From NCBI GenBank assembly GCA_036250225.1, contig JAPZLL010000011.1, positions 744,001-808,000 on the forward strand: a stretch of 64,000 bases of DNA, read 5' to 3'. Positions 32,152 to 43,724 of this stretch are shown here, one piece after another. The stretch comes from Cercophora sp. LCS_1 (lineage: Eukaryota; Ascomycota; Sordariomycetes; Sordariales; Lasiosphaeriaceae). Each line of letters starts with the position of its first letter. The stretch's first letter is position 1. Made by a program: the position numbers and the translations under genes. A model generated the notes under the pieces. It was given only the letters and a program-made list of their open reading frames with translations. It searched no databases and had not been told where the DNA came from.

Positions 32152-35100
32152 ATGCCTGCCGTTGCTCGCTCCCCCATTTTGCTTGGCTTTGCGTTGACCC
32201 TCTTCACAACATCCGGCCAGGCCCTGAGCTCTTCTCCCCCCCACCGACCCATTCCCAGAAGGTTCGTTGACGCGGCTCGAAACGATGCCCTCCAGCAGTC
32301 GGACAGCGAACCCGACAGACTCATCATTCCAGGACTCTCTGTGGTCCCCAGCGTACTGTCTTCTATCCTCAACCCGAAGACAACCCTTACAAACGGAGGC
32401 CTACCCCAACCACAGGTGTCAGTCGCCCCGTCCTTGTCAACACCCCCTGCGCCCCTCGGAACTCTGGCCTCGGTTCTCACAAATCCCTTGGGTTCGGGAG
32501 CCGCAGGGTCTCTCGCCTCGGCATTGAACACGGCGCCCGACGCAGCTGGAGCGCTGACAGGCGTGTCGGTCACATTGACTTTGCCTTTACCTACTCCCGA
32601 CGCCGCCACCCTTCCTCCAGCTATCCCTGCGGACTCAGTGGTGGTGCCTCTCCTTACGGCACTGATACCCACCACGCCTCCCCCTGAGCCGTCCGTCTCA
32701 GCCCTCGTCGCTGAGCTAACCCCTCTCGTTTCACTCGCCGGTACTGGGTTGCCATCGGTGTTGCCGCAGCTGGAGTCATTCCAGACAATGATGGTATCCG
32801 GTCTTGCTACGCCAATGCCCGAAGTCAGCGCTCTTTCAGTCCTAGTTGAATCGGAGAAGTCCTCTCTCCTCAAGCAGATTTTCTCCAGCTTAGCCGTCGC
32901 CGTTACGGAATTGCCGGTGCTGAGCGTCCAGCTACCATCAAGCACCATCGGAATCACGCTCACCGGTTTGGCTACTCAGCTTTCGGTTCGACTTCCAACA
33001 AATACCCCCATGGCGCAGTTCTCCGCAGCGCTCTCCGGCATAATGGGTTCGGAGGACTCGGCACTGGTGGGCTCTATCGTTGGAGCTGTGTCGTCTACGC
33101 TGCGGAACGTGGCCCCGAGCAACCAGTAGGATAGTTTTGTCCAGGGAGCCACGATTGCCGGCGGTGGCTCGGCCGAATCAACAATTACACAAGTGTGGTG
33201 CTCTCAGATCTCAATGCTGGGTAACTCGTTCATCACCGTTCCGGTCCCTTGCAGCTCAGTGGAGGCGCAAACGCCGCAAGGCTCCGAGACCGCGACCGTT
33301 GCCTCCCTATCGGCATCAACAACTCCGACGGGATCAGTGTCAACCACCATGGTTCCCATCAACACGATTACGATTCACTCACTATTGTCTGGCTCAGACT
33401 CGCCTATCTTAACCCTGACTCTCCTTTCGTCTGCACCGGGTGAGCCCACTGAGCCACTAAGTGTGTCGCCTTCTGCTTCAGAAACAGCGGCTTCGGCTCC
33501 CTTCAATACCTCCCCGTCAACAACAGGGTCTGATACGTCGGAAACGACTGGAACTACGATCTCGAGTGCAGTCTCTGCGGCGTCTACACCAGCTGAGATA
33601 ACAGCACCCGTCAACACAATCACTACCCTGTCCTCAACTCCTGGAACGGAAGTGCCTGTTGGAACTCTCGTCATCTTTTCCTCGCGCTCGGGAACAACAA
33701 CGCCTGTTCAGACCATAACCTTTCTCTCCTCGAGCCCCGGAACCACAACGCCAATTGAAACGACGTCTCTTCTGTCGACCACACCAAGTGGTTGCCCACC
33801 TCCACCTCCTTGTCCCCGGTGCCCACCGCCATCATGTTCTACGCTACCAAGCTCTCCGGTATCCAGCCCACCAGCATCAAGCCCGCCAGCATCAAGCCCA
33901 GCAGCGCTACCAGCGGGCGGGAGCAACCAGGGGCCATGCCCTGGACAAGGATATACTTGCGACGACTGCCTGGATGGTTGGTTTTGCCCTCCACCTCATA
34001 CGCCTGCGATGCCAGCCCCCTGTGGCAGTGGTTGGCCCTGCTATCATTGTTCAGGGGGTTGGTTCTGCGTTCCATCACCAACTCCGGCACCCCAAACGGT
34101 CACATTTTGCCCCAACGCGGCTGTCGAGGCTAACACTACCCCGAATCAATTCGTGCACAGAAGTGCCAGCACGCCGGTCCTGCAGCTGGCCACGACGGCC
34201 GCCAAGGTTGTCACGGTACCCTTGGAAATAGAACTAGAAGAAGACTTGGGTCCTCGGGTGCTCAGTTGGCCTCTTGCTGGATGCTACAAAGATGATACCG
34301 GCCAGGCATTGAGGAACTCCTCCATCGTGGCCCCCATAGCAGGTGGCATGACAACAGAAACGTGCATCATGTTCTGCCAAAGCCAGGGTTTCACGCTCGC
34401 GGGGACCCAGAACGGATTCCAGTGCCTCTGTGGCGATGTCGTGTTTGATTCCTACCGCACTGATGATTCGGACTGCAACCAACCTTGCCTTGGTGGTGGA
34501 GAGTTCCCATGTGGTGGAAACGGAGCCCTGATGATATGGAGCCTGGATGGCAGCGTTGAGCGAGCTGTCAGCCCTGAGCACCAATTTGTCATGCCACAGC
34601 CAACGCCTGGTCAAACGGCGATGTCACTTGACATAGGTGGGGTGCGCCAAACGGTTGTTTTGATCACCACTCCGGTAGACATGTGGCCGGTAGCTCCAGA
34701 ACCTACCGATGAAGTGGCAGCGCTCGCAATGCCCAACACCCGGATGCGACTTGATACCAAGGTAGTCACGGCGGTCGAAAGTGGAATCGATATCGAGGAC
34801 ATTGCCTCGACTGTGCACGAGATTGTATCGGCGGCCATGAAAGAAGCCCAGGAACTTGCTGCATTCGAAGTTGCGAGAGCGAACTCAATGATCGCAGGAG
34901 TCAAATCTGTTGTTGGAGAAGGCTTCCAAGGCATGGCTGAGAACCTTAACGCCGTGATCGCGCAGGCTTTCCCCGAGAGAGTTGCGACCTGCAGCACTAC
35001 TATCACCATCTGTAGTCCTTCTACGAGTGCAACCGCCGCCTGCACGGAAGAGAATACGCCCCCTCCAGAACACACAACACCCTCTTCGGAAAGTAACACG

Positions 35101-35589
35101 CCTTCGGTAAATACCACGCCCTCGGCGAACACGTCGCCTCCCACAGGAACAGCCAATGCAGCTCCCCAGCCACAATCGCCAACTACGGCGACAGGAACCG
35201 CCCTCCCACAGGGAGGATCTGTGACTTCGGACCTTGTTACAACTGTGAGCACTGGCACAACAACCGTAACGGTCCCGAGTGCCAGCATGCCACCATCGAG
35301 TATCAGTGCCCAAGCTCCTCAACCGACCTCAGCACCGCGAACCGGGACGGCCAATCCCACGGATACTGCGGGGGCGGCCCCTGTCCCAAACAGCCAACCC
35401 TCGGAGCAACCCACAATTGCATCGCCGCCAACCAGCATCCCCTCATCAGCTACAACAGGTCCCAACACGACTGGAGGAGCGAAGCCAGTTCCTGCGACCA
35501 GCAATCCTCACCCTCCTTCAGAAACGTACTATGCGTCTCATGCGGCAAGGGGCGTGGCCAGTCTTCTTCGACGGTCGTTCATTGCGTGA
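32152..35589 (+). CDS. Secreted mucin-like WSC-domain protein, interrupted by one in-frame TAG
   Basis: The start MPAVARSPILLGFALTLFTTSGQA is a signal peptide. The first part (to 33126) is Ala/Leu/Pro/Ser-rich. A TAG at 33127-33129 is the only stop in this frame before 35587, and the second part has no signal peptide or good start. A 57-nt intron 33088-33144 (donor GTGTCG, acceptor CCAG) would remove it and keep frame, giving about 1126 residues; this is inference. The second part has 16-residue Ser/Thr repeats, a Pro/Ala/Ser tract, a doubled Cys motif (CDDCLDGWFCPP and CYHCSGGWFCVP) and a WSC domain from WPLAGCYKDD to GNGALMIWSLDG. WSC domains bind carbohydrate at the cell surface. A helical stretch (about 34780-34980) and a Thr/Pro-rich tail follow. 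No GPI signal is obvious. Confidence 0.75.
33364..33792 (+). repeat. 48-bp (16-residue) imperfect coding repeats in the WSC protein
   Basis: Units of 16 residues recur in two blocks. Two are at 33364-33459 (beginning TITIHSLLSGSDSPIL). Three are at 33616-33759 (TITTLSSTPGTEVPVG, TLVIFSSRSGTTTPVQ, TITFLSSSPGTTTPIE), with a partial unit to 33792. They are Ser/Thr-rich and likely O-mannosylated stalk sequence. Confidence 0.85.
33860..33910 (+). repeat. 15-bp tandem repeat coding PPASS units
   Basis: Near-identical copies of a CCAGCATCAAGCCCG-type unit encode SSPPASSPPASSPAA. It forms a Pro/Ala/Ser linker just before the doubled cysteine motif. Confidence 0.8.
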
Positions 35590-38500
35590 TTGCACTGCAG
35601 TTCTCCGTGGGGCGCGGAGAAAGGACATTCTCGAATCAGCCGGGAATCGGGATGGTGCCCGGTGTGGTATGGATTATCATATTTTTCTCAGACACCCGTT
35701 TTTGGACCACTGAAGATTTACCGGGGAGCTGAGATTTTACCTTGTTTCTGCTAAAGGCATGTTAGAGGTCTATGTCGACGTTTGCTCGATTACGTACATG
35801 GGAATAATGGCGGTAAAGAGTGTTAGGTGCTTAGTTTATCATACAAAATAACAACCCCGTTTCCTTGCCATATTCTCCAATGGGTACTTTGTAAGGCGTG
35901 AACCTGGGGTCGCTAGGTGGCTTTATGACTGGATTTGTTTGGGTAGATAATATACTGGGGAGGGGAAAGAAGCAGGGACTGGAGGTGATGATGTTTTGCC
36001 GGAAGTGGTGTGGTGTGACGGAGAGTCAACAGTAGAGGCAAGCTTGGCAGGGAATCAAGCTTTGCGGGTATGTCGGCACGGGTTGGTTGGACTTATTAAA
36101 TGGTTTTGTATGAGGCTGTTGGCTCGCGTATTCCGGGGTGGGGGGTGGGACGGGATGGGATGGGCGGGACGTCATGAGGGGAATGACTGGAAGGGTGGAT
36201 GCTCAGAGCCGAGGCGTTGGAGCGGTTTTCTTTGCTGCGAGCGGTTGGACACCGGTTGATCTGGGTGAAAGGGAAGGGGCGAAACTGAAAAGGACGCGCT
36301 TCAGATGAAGACGAAGTATGTAATAGGAAGTGGGCGGATTGCATAGAGATGGGGTTTCCGTCCAAACACCAACCGGAAGCGCCAGGCTTCAACGGGCCGA
36401 TATCCAGGACTGCGGCCGGAGCACAACATGAAGACGTTTACCTTTATCACTGTAAGTAAAAACTCTAGACCCAAGACAGTGTTTGGGTGACGTGCAAAAC
36501 AACTGGGGCTCGCCTCCCGCCGTCCGATTTGAGTAAAGGGGGGTGCATCGGGGGGTAGGTACATCCAGAGTTTCTCCACGCCGTCTCCGCCGAGGATGAT
36601 GATCGGATGAAAGGAGGCTAAAGACAGTTGGCTCTCCCCATGGGGAAGGCAGTTGATGATCGACAGGAGAATCCTAGGAGTGCGGTGATGAAGGGCCCAC
36701 AACCGTCCAATGCGCTCAGCAAGATGTTTCGGGCCTGCGGGGACCCAATATGTGCGGAAACGTCCCCAGATGTCTATTTGCTCCCGGGTTCGAGGAGATT
36801 GACATTGGGAGATACGGCTCGCGGCTCGGCCAAGCTTTGTGCAATGTTCCAACGCAACGCAAGAGGTGGCATAAGCTCAAGGTAGGTAAGCAAGGGTCGG
36901 AAGAGGCTGTGTGATGAACTCGCAAAAAAGGGGTCAAAGCAGGTGTAGCAGCCACGCCTTGTAACGTGCCAGTGAGGCCGCGGGTATGCCGTGCCGCCAG
37001 GGGAATAAAAACGGCCTGATGCAGGTGGCTAGCCCGTGGGGGCGGAGGACACTGGATTACTAAGTCGTGACGGAGCCGCCGGCCAACCCGGTTGCGCCCA
37101 GTCCCGATGAAGGAGTGGATTAAAGATCAAGCACAGCGGCGCTCCACTATCGGATCGGATGGCGTCTGTTCTGTAGTCCACGGGTAAATGGAAGCTAATG
37201 GCCAAATGGCCTGAGGAGGCTGAGCTGCTTTGTGGAGCATTGGAGAATGCACCTCTGCAGCTGGCCTGGGCGTTGAGATGCGGAGGGATGTGTTGAGGGG
37301 AAACGTTTGTGAGGTTGCCAGTGGAGCCGCGCAAGATGACGGCCATATTCCGATGTTTCAATTGTCAGCGGGAAAGAGAAATCTGGGGAGCGGGTGGACT
37401 GGCGATCATCTGTCAAATCGGGACGCCATGATGTCAGTCAGTGTGATGATGGGATTCCCATCTTGGGCTGTCCGTGACCGTCGGTGAGCAAGACGGCGGT
37501 TCGACGTGTGGTTGTCTCGAGACTTCTGTCTATGTACGTCAGCGAGTCGTGCTTGCTGGACAGAACCACCCTGCCCATCCGGCAATCGAAGGCGGGAAGT
37601 GGTGGTCGACAAAGTGCAGTGCCATTGAGCAAGCCGGAGGTCTTCTGTCTGTGCGCTCTTGCCATGTGGTTGACGCCACCCATTCGTTTTTTTGCCCCTG
37701 CAGCGCAGTGGCCAACGTAAATCTCTTGGCTGCTTGGCTGCTTGGCTGACTCCAGCTGCCGGGGCGGCGTCTTGGCACAAGCTTCTTGGGACCCCGTCTC
37801 TGACGTCCTCCAAGCAGCGATTGCCCGGGTTTGCCTTCTCTCTTGGCTCTCCGTCAGCGGCTCTCGTGACCAAATGAGAGACGACTCCATGGGGTTCCAG
37901 AACCCCCGTTGGTAAACGCTCGACAACGCCACTTCTAGCATTATCTGCCGACGAGGGGAACCTAGGAAAAAATTGGAGTCTGGGAACGCAAGCGAAAGCG
38001 AACGAGTTGGTGGCAGAAAAAGAGGAGATCGGTAGGTCCAGCATCCCTCCGCAACACAATCCCAGCATGCAATCTATTCGGTTTGAGACACCTCGAGGCC
38101 CGTTGGTGCGCACGTGGGTGGGTACACAATTCCCTTCGTCTCAACATTGATTGTCCAATCGATGAGACCGACCCTTCCCCTCGCCATGCGTCGCAAGGTG
38201 GTGGTGGGGTGTGAGGGCGGCACGACGGCATCAAAGCAAGCGCTCTTTGCCAAATTTTCCGATCTCCCTAACTGCATTGCATTGTGGACACTACTTCGCA
38301 GTCAGCGATACTGTCCGACTGCCAAAGTCGGCGGCTTTTCTTTTCGTTGCCGCTTGTTGCTTGCTTTCTGCCCCTCGCCGCCATCGTCACACTCTGGACA
38401 GAGACAATGTAGCACCTGTATCTGGAAGGCAAACCGTCTCATGCGGCGACTGCCATTACTCAGTATGCAGAGTCCTTCCGGCCAAAGAGCTGAAACAAGC

Positions 38501-39376
38501 AGCAATGCTAGAGCCCTGGGACCTAAACTGCCTACTTGCTCCCGAGGTGTCAGCAGAGGGGTAATGTGATGGATGCAGGCTTGTCACGGTTATGTTCATG
38601 ACACGCTCGGCCAAATGCCTCGAAGCAGGCAAAACCGCGTCCGGGTTTTGCGGATCCTTGGCGGCGTAACCTGTCATGATCCCTGCGGCCGTACTCTCCA
38701 CAGTACTTGGAAAGTCACTCACTCCACATGTTGCGGCTCTCCCTATTCCCGTTCAGACATCAGATCCTCCAGCCAAGCCTATTTGGTGGAGTCGGCGGAG
38801 GAAGGGCGCAGCAGTCGTCTTGACCGTCATCTCGGCTCCTATTCCCGTCCCCGGCCCTACCTGACTGCTAGAGCAGAGTGCCTCGCAATGGCTCCATGGT
38901 CTCGCTGCTTGCCGAATGCGGAGAAAGCCCCTCTCTGCGCTACCTGGCACGCTCATCTCTTCGATCAGCCTAGGCTCCCCACGCCGTCGCCCGGAATGCC
39001 GTGGTATTGGTTCACACCGGATCGTTGGCAGATGCCCCATCACTCCACCCCGACCTTAGGCCCGCACCCGCTCCTTCATGCCCTTGGCTGCCTTTGGCCC
39101 GTCCATAGCATGCCCACATCATGGGATTGACCCGTAGCCTAAGCGATGTCTTGGGCCCCATACACCCCGTCCGTCGATCGTATGTGCTGGCTGGCCCTAC
39201 TTGTATATCAGTCTGTCCCCCTCCCTGCCATGTTTGTTTGAGGTGTTCTCCTCAGCTCTGTTCTCACGCATCGAGCCGCCCTCAGCAATCGACGCCGGTA
39301 CTAAGCTCAGCACCGCTGCTCTCTGTCCCGCTAATCTACTGTACTCCTGGACTCGACCCTTTCCATCACACACAAA
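35590..39376. other. Long gene-free interval, 3.8 kb
   Basis: This is the largest internal stretch without a supportable gene. Open frames up to 235 codons (minus strand 37406-38113) show no domains, no coding-like composition and no splice structure that extends them. Features seen are a G-rich tract GGGGTGGGGGGTGGGA-like near 36137-36165 and three perfect CTTGGCTG units at 37725-37748. It may hold a long promoter for the transporter gene or an untranslated RNA. Confidence 0.5.
37725..37748. repeat. Three tandem copies of CTTGGCTG
   Basis: A perfect 8-bp unit is repeated three times in the gene-free interval upstream of the ATO-family gene. No function is known. Confidence 0.9.
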
Positions 39377-40494
39377 ATGGCCGCTCAAAATGGAACGGAC
39401 GAGAAGCAGTTCAGCCAGACGACGGGCGCCGTCCCTCCGATGAACGGGAGCACCGAAGCCCGGATCCAAGCTGAACGGGAGTTCTTCAACCCCATGGCAT
39501 ACATCCATTCAGGTACCGAGGCACGTTTGCCGGCCTTCGGTGGTGAGTTCCAGCCCGGTCTGTACAGGCCCGTTGTGGCTCGCAAGTTTGCCAACCCGGC
39601 ACCCTTGGGTCTTTGCGCCTTCGCCCTCACCACGTTCGTGCTCTCGGCCATCAACCTCAACACCCGGGGCGTGAACGTGCCCAACATTGTGGTTCCACTG
39701 GCACTGGGCTACGGCGGACTTGTCCAACTTCTGGCTGGCATGTGGTGAGTGTTCTTCCAGGCGAACGACGAAACACAATCGCTGACGAGGTTTCAGGGAA
39801 ATGGCTGTTGGCAACACCTTCGGCGCTACTGCCCTGTCTTCGTACGGCGGCTTCTGGATCGCCTACGGCATCCTCCTCACCCCGAACTGGAATATCATCG
39901 GCAAGGGAGGCCCGTACATGACGGATGCCGCCACCGCAGTCGATCCCCGGATGAACGAGTCGGCGGTTGGGTTCTTCCTGACGGGCTGGTTTATCTTCAC
40001 AACCATCCTACTCCTCTGCACGCTCCGGTCTACTGTCATGTTCTTCATGCTATTCTTCACGCTCGACCTCGCGTTCCTGATGCTCTCGTGTGCGTCCTAT
40101 GCCAACAACAGCGGCAACATGGAGATCTATCACCAGCTTACCAAGGCGGGCGGCGGCTTTGGAATGATGGCGGCCTTCCTTGCTTGGTACAACGCGTTTG
40201 CCGGTATTGCCGATAGCAGGTGAGTAATGATGTTATCTTCTGTTCCTCATTTCCCGAAACAAACACTGCGCCTTACCCCGCGGGGCGGCGTGGCGGGATC
40301 TCGGGTTGCATCTGCCAAGGCGGCCATTTGCGCCACCGATGGAAGCCAAGCCATGCACAAGACCGATTGCTAACATGTCGCCTTGTAGCAACTCGTTCTT
40401 CCTCGTTCCCGTCTTCCACTTCCCCTGGTCTGAGAAGGGCCGCGAGAACAAGGCGGACCGCCGCGCGTCGAAGACCGATCGCGAGAACGCATAA
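39377..40494 (+). CDS. ATO/GPR1/FUN34/YaaH family membrane transporter
   Basis: Exons 39377-39744, 39797-40219 and 40389-40494 encode 298 residues. After a cytosolic tail of about 70 residues come six transmembrane helices. The family signature NPAPLGLCAF opens helix 1, and SYGGFWIAYG and SYANNSGN occur later. Members carry acetate into the cell (as in Aspergillus AcpA and Yarrowia Gpr1) or export ammonium (yeast Ato). Acetate uptake is the more usual role in filamentous fungi, but the substrate is not proven by sequence. The second intron, 169 nt, is longer than average. The C-terminus is basic and acidic (KADRRASKTDRENA). Confidence 0.92.
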
Positions 40495-41551
40495 ATCCAG
40501 ACGAAGTCGCAGATATAAAGGTGGTTACGAACTCAGTTACGTGATGTATCAAAGGGTTTACGGCATGGTTTTGTACATTTTTGTTGATTTACATTGTTGC
40601 TCGACATGAGATGATAGATACCTCAGTGAAGGGAGTTCTGCTTGTGAGCGGTTTATTTCCCCAGGGTCATTCATCATGGGTCAATCAAAAGCATACCTGT
40701 TTTTGACAGTTCGGATTTGGTCCCTTGCATGTTTAACGGCGCACAGCACACGGATAGCGGACATGAAAACACGGTTTTCTAGGTCGTGCAACGAGCACTG
40801 TCCTTTCGTTCGCGGCGTGGTCCAATGTCGACAATTTGTGGTGGCTTGAGCCCTAACGCTTGGCGCCAAGATTCTGGCTCAGCCGGCGATCGCCAAGGTT
40901 GATGGGTTTCTCGCTCCTGCAACTGCCCTGGACTCCGATGTTTGGTGGTGTGACATCCGGTCCCGTCGTTCACCCGTCACCCGTCTCTCGTGCTCGCCTT
41001 GTTTTCCCATTCGCAGTTCCGCCTTGTACTTGCTGATTGTCCCTCTGCCTTGCGATGGTCGCAAATAGGTGGGAGGAGCTTGGTACGATCCGTAGGTGTC
41101 CTGGCTGCCTGGCACTTGACGTCCTCAGTGTCGGAACATGATGCAGGATAATAACGGCAGCCTGACTGCCTGATCACCTCTGACAATATTCTTCTCTTTG
41201 CATTTTACCCCAGTTCACTGCAATCATCAACCCGCCTTTCGAACACCGTCAATTCGCCAAGCTTTCGCGAACACGGTGTGGCCCGACACAGACATGGCTC
41301 GATAAACCAGCCAACATCACCTGATCTTCCCGCCCAAGGAGCCCAGCTCCGGACTCCAAAAACACACCATTATCTCATACCTAGGCACCCGTAGTCTTTA
41401 CTTCCCCAACCAGGCAGAACTCTTTTTGGTTCAAGTGAATCTTATTTCTTCCTTTTCTCTCAACAAGAAGCTAGCCCTCTCAATTTCATTCCACACTGTG
41501 TCCTTGTCCAATACAAATAGATATATCTATATCCAACGGGGGAAAAAGCTG
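40495..41551. other. Gene-free interval, 1.1 kb
   Basis: 3' side of the transporter gene and upstream region of the fumarate reductase. No gene was found. The last 150 bp are T/C- and A-rich leader sequence, in frame with the downstream gene but unlikely to be coding. Confidence 0.5.
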
Positions 41552-43075
41552 ATGCCCCGTCTCCATCCCCTTTCCACCATTCTAACGCTATCAACCCTCA
41601 TCTGCGTCCTCTCTCTTCTCTACACGCGTCGCGGCATCATCATGTCTTCCCCAACCGTTGTCATCGTCGGCTCCGGACTGGCCGGCCTGTCCGCAGCGTA
41701 TACCGCTCTTTCGTCCGCACAAACACCGCACGCGAGCATCCATGTCCTGATGCTTGAACAAGCGCCCAAGCCGGGCGGTAATTCCATCAAAGCCTCGTCG
41801 GGGATCAATGGCGCGCCTACGCCTTTCCAGCAGCATGGTGGCGGCACGGATGACAAGTTTCTGCAGGACACGTTTCGCTCCGCGGGGAAGCGGTTCCATG
41901 ACGCGGGGGAGAAGGACAGGGAGAGGTTGATACGGACGTTGGTCGAGAGCTCACGTGATGCGATTGGGTTTTTGACGGGGCTCGGGGTTGATCTCTCGGT
42001 TGTTACGCAGCTTGGAGGGCACAGTGTTGCGAGGACGCATCGCGGGGGGGGGAAGACGCCGCCTGGGTATGCGCTGGTTAGTGGCCTGCTGAAGAGGCTG
42101 GGGGAGGAGTTTGGGGAGAGGTTTGAGTTGGTTACTGGGGCTGCGGTTACCGGGTTGGTGCGTGAGGGGGCAGAGGTGAAGGGAGTGAGGTATGTGCGGG
42201 AGGGCGAGGAGAAGGAGGTGCGTGGGCCGGTGATTTTTGCTACGGGTGGGTTTGCGGGCGATACGGAGGGGTTGTTGAAGAGGTATCGGGCGGACTTGGG
42301 GGGCTTGCCGTCGACGAATGAGGCGAGGAAGGGGATGCATGATTTGCTAGTTGGGGTGGGCGCGACACTAGTTGATATGGAGAGCGTGCAGGTTCATCCG
42401 ACAGGGTTTGTGGATCCTAAGGATATTGGTGCCAGAGTCAAGTTTTTGGCTGCCGAGATGTTGAGGGGCGAGGGCGGTGTTTTGTTGTACAAGGGAAAGA
42501 GGTTTGTGAACGAATTGGATACGAGGGACAGGGTGAGCCAGAAGATCATGGATTTGGAACCCGTGGAGGGTGAGGACGGCGGTCTGAAGCAGTGGGATGT
42601 GCAGCTAGTGCTCGACCCGGGGGCCGCACAGGCTGCAGAGGGCCATGTTGGCTTTTATTTGTTCAAGGGGCTGCTGCAGAAGAAGAGGTTTTCGGAACTT
42701 GACAAGACGACCAAGATGACGCTGAAAGAGGTTGGCGAGACAGTGCGGGAGAACAAGACGGACCCGTTTGGAAGACCCGGGTTTGGCCACTGGAAGTTGT
42801 TCGTGGAGGATAGCGAAGAGGATCCAGAGGTGGTTGTCGGCAGGGTGACTCCGATCGTGCACTTCACCATGGGAGGCGTTGTCATTGATGATCATGCGAG
42901 GGTTTTGTCGTCGGATCTGGGCACCGAGCCAAAGCCGATTCCAGGCCTGTGGGCGGCGGGTGAGATTACCGGTGGCATCCACGGCGACAACCGTTTAGGA
43001 GGCTCGTCTCTTTTGGAGTGCGTTGTCTATGGAAGGATTGCCGGGCACGAGGCGGCTAAGGCAGCTGCATCATAA
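41552..43075 (+). CDS. Soluble FAD-dependent fumarate reductase (Osm1/Frd1 type)
   Basis: This single exon has 507 residues from MPRLHPLSTIL; an open frame extends back to 41426, but that part reads like leader. The N-terminal hydrophobic segment (STILTLSTLICVLSLLY) is a signal or anchor. The FAD Rossmann motif VVIVGSGLAGLSAAY follows, then GGNSIKASSGING, HPTGFVDP, the active-site region with RFVNELDTRD, and the C-terminal GLWAAGEITGGIHGDNRLGGSSLLECVVYGR. The enzyme reduces fumarate to succinate using FADH2/FMNH2 and helps reoxidise cofactors, including during oxidative protein folding in the ER in yeast. No cytochrome b5 domain is fused. Confidence 0.93.
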   Translation: MPRLHPLSTILTLSTLICVLSLLYTRRGIIMSSPTVVIVGSGLAGLSAAYTALSSAQTPHASIHVLMLEQAPKPGGNSIKASSGINGAPTPFQQHGGGTDDKFLQDTFRSAGKRFHDAGEKDRERLIRTLVESSRDAIGFLTGLGVDLSVVTQLGGHSVARTHRGGGKTPPGYALVSGLLKRLGEEFGERFELVTGAAVTGLVREGAEVKGVRYVREGEEKEVRGPVIFATGGFAGDTEGLLKRYRADLGGLPSTNEARKGMHDLLVGVGATLVDMESVQVHPTGFVDPKDIGARVKFLAAEMLRGEGGVLLYKGKRFVNELDTRDRVSQKIMDLEPVEGEDGGLKQWDVQLVLDPGAAQAAEGHVGFYLFKGLLQKKRFSELDKTTKMTLKEVGETVRENKTDPFGRPGFGHWKLFVEDSEEDPEVVVGRVTPIVHFTMGGVVIDDHARVLSSDLGTEPKPIPGLWAAGEITGGIHGDNRLGGSSLLECVVYGRIAGHEAAKAAAS

Positions 43076-43724
43076 ACATATACCTAGCTCGCTTCTTGGT
43101 ATTGGTGTTGGGAGTTGTGGTTTGGTCAATTTGAGAAAACCTTGTTTGAAACAACTTGTCAATAAATAGGTAGCTTCCAAATACACTGCGTGGACAGCAG
43201 ACGATGCGCGAAAATGCGACGTGATGGAGATGGCGCAAGGTGTCGGGATGGGAACGCAGCTTCTTCTCCATGGCGCCACCCGCAGGCGACGATCATAGTG
43301 AAAAAGAATGGGTGGACATCAAAAATTTCGACCGGAACGGCCCCGAAGGACAATTCGTAAAAGACCGACTCCGCGATGTGCAATGCAGGTGGTCTCCCAC
43401 AGTGCCTGGCTTCTTGAGCGCCCGACACTCAATCAAGGTAAGTATGAAGAAGAAAATCGGAACAGGAGGAAGAGGAGGGCGGCGGGTCGTTTTTATACCC
43501 GATGGGAAAGGGGTCCGTGCACCACCGCAAACTCCAAAATGTTTTCAGTGGTCAGTGCGCAACCGCTGTGAATTTTCCTGGCGCCTGAGGCCGGAAAATC
43601 ACATGACCTCGCGCGCCTTCCGCGACGTCTTGCCACACGTCATTCCTCCCCGCAAGCCTGCGATCCACCTTTGCGCTTCGCGATAGCTTCCAGGTTGCCT
43701 CCCCTCTGAGCTGGTATAGGCACC
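43076..43724. other. Intergenic region FRD to NBS1
   Basis: 649 bp with no supported gene. A 148-codon plus-strand frame (43240-43686) has no recognisable motif and ends just before the NBS1 ATG, so it is probably chance or leader. Confidence 0.45.

Noticed and set aside
32109..32963. Minus-strand open frame of 284 codons opposite the WSC gene
   Set aside because: It lies antisense to a repetitive Ala/Ser/Pro-coding region, where the complementary frame is open because of codon bias. No domain, no signal peptide.
34611..35288. Minus-strand open frame of 225 codons opposite the WSC gene
   Set aside because: Same reason: Thr/Pro-rich coding on the plus strand leaves a Val/Gly-rich antisense frame open.
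36301..36852. Minus-strand open frame of 183 codons
   Set aside because: No domain, no plausible promoter or exon partners; considered chance.
37406..38113. Minus-strand open frame of 235 codons in the long gene-free interval
   Set aside because: No motif, irregular composition, overlaps several other chance frames of similar length.
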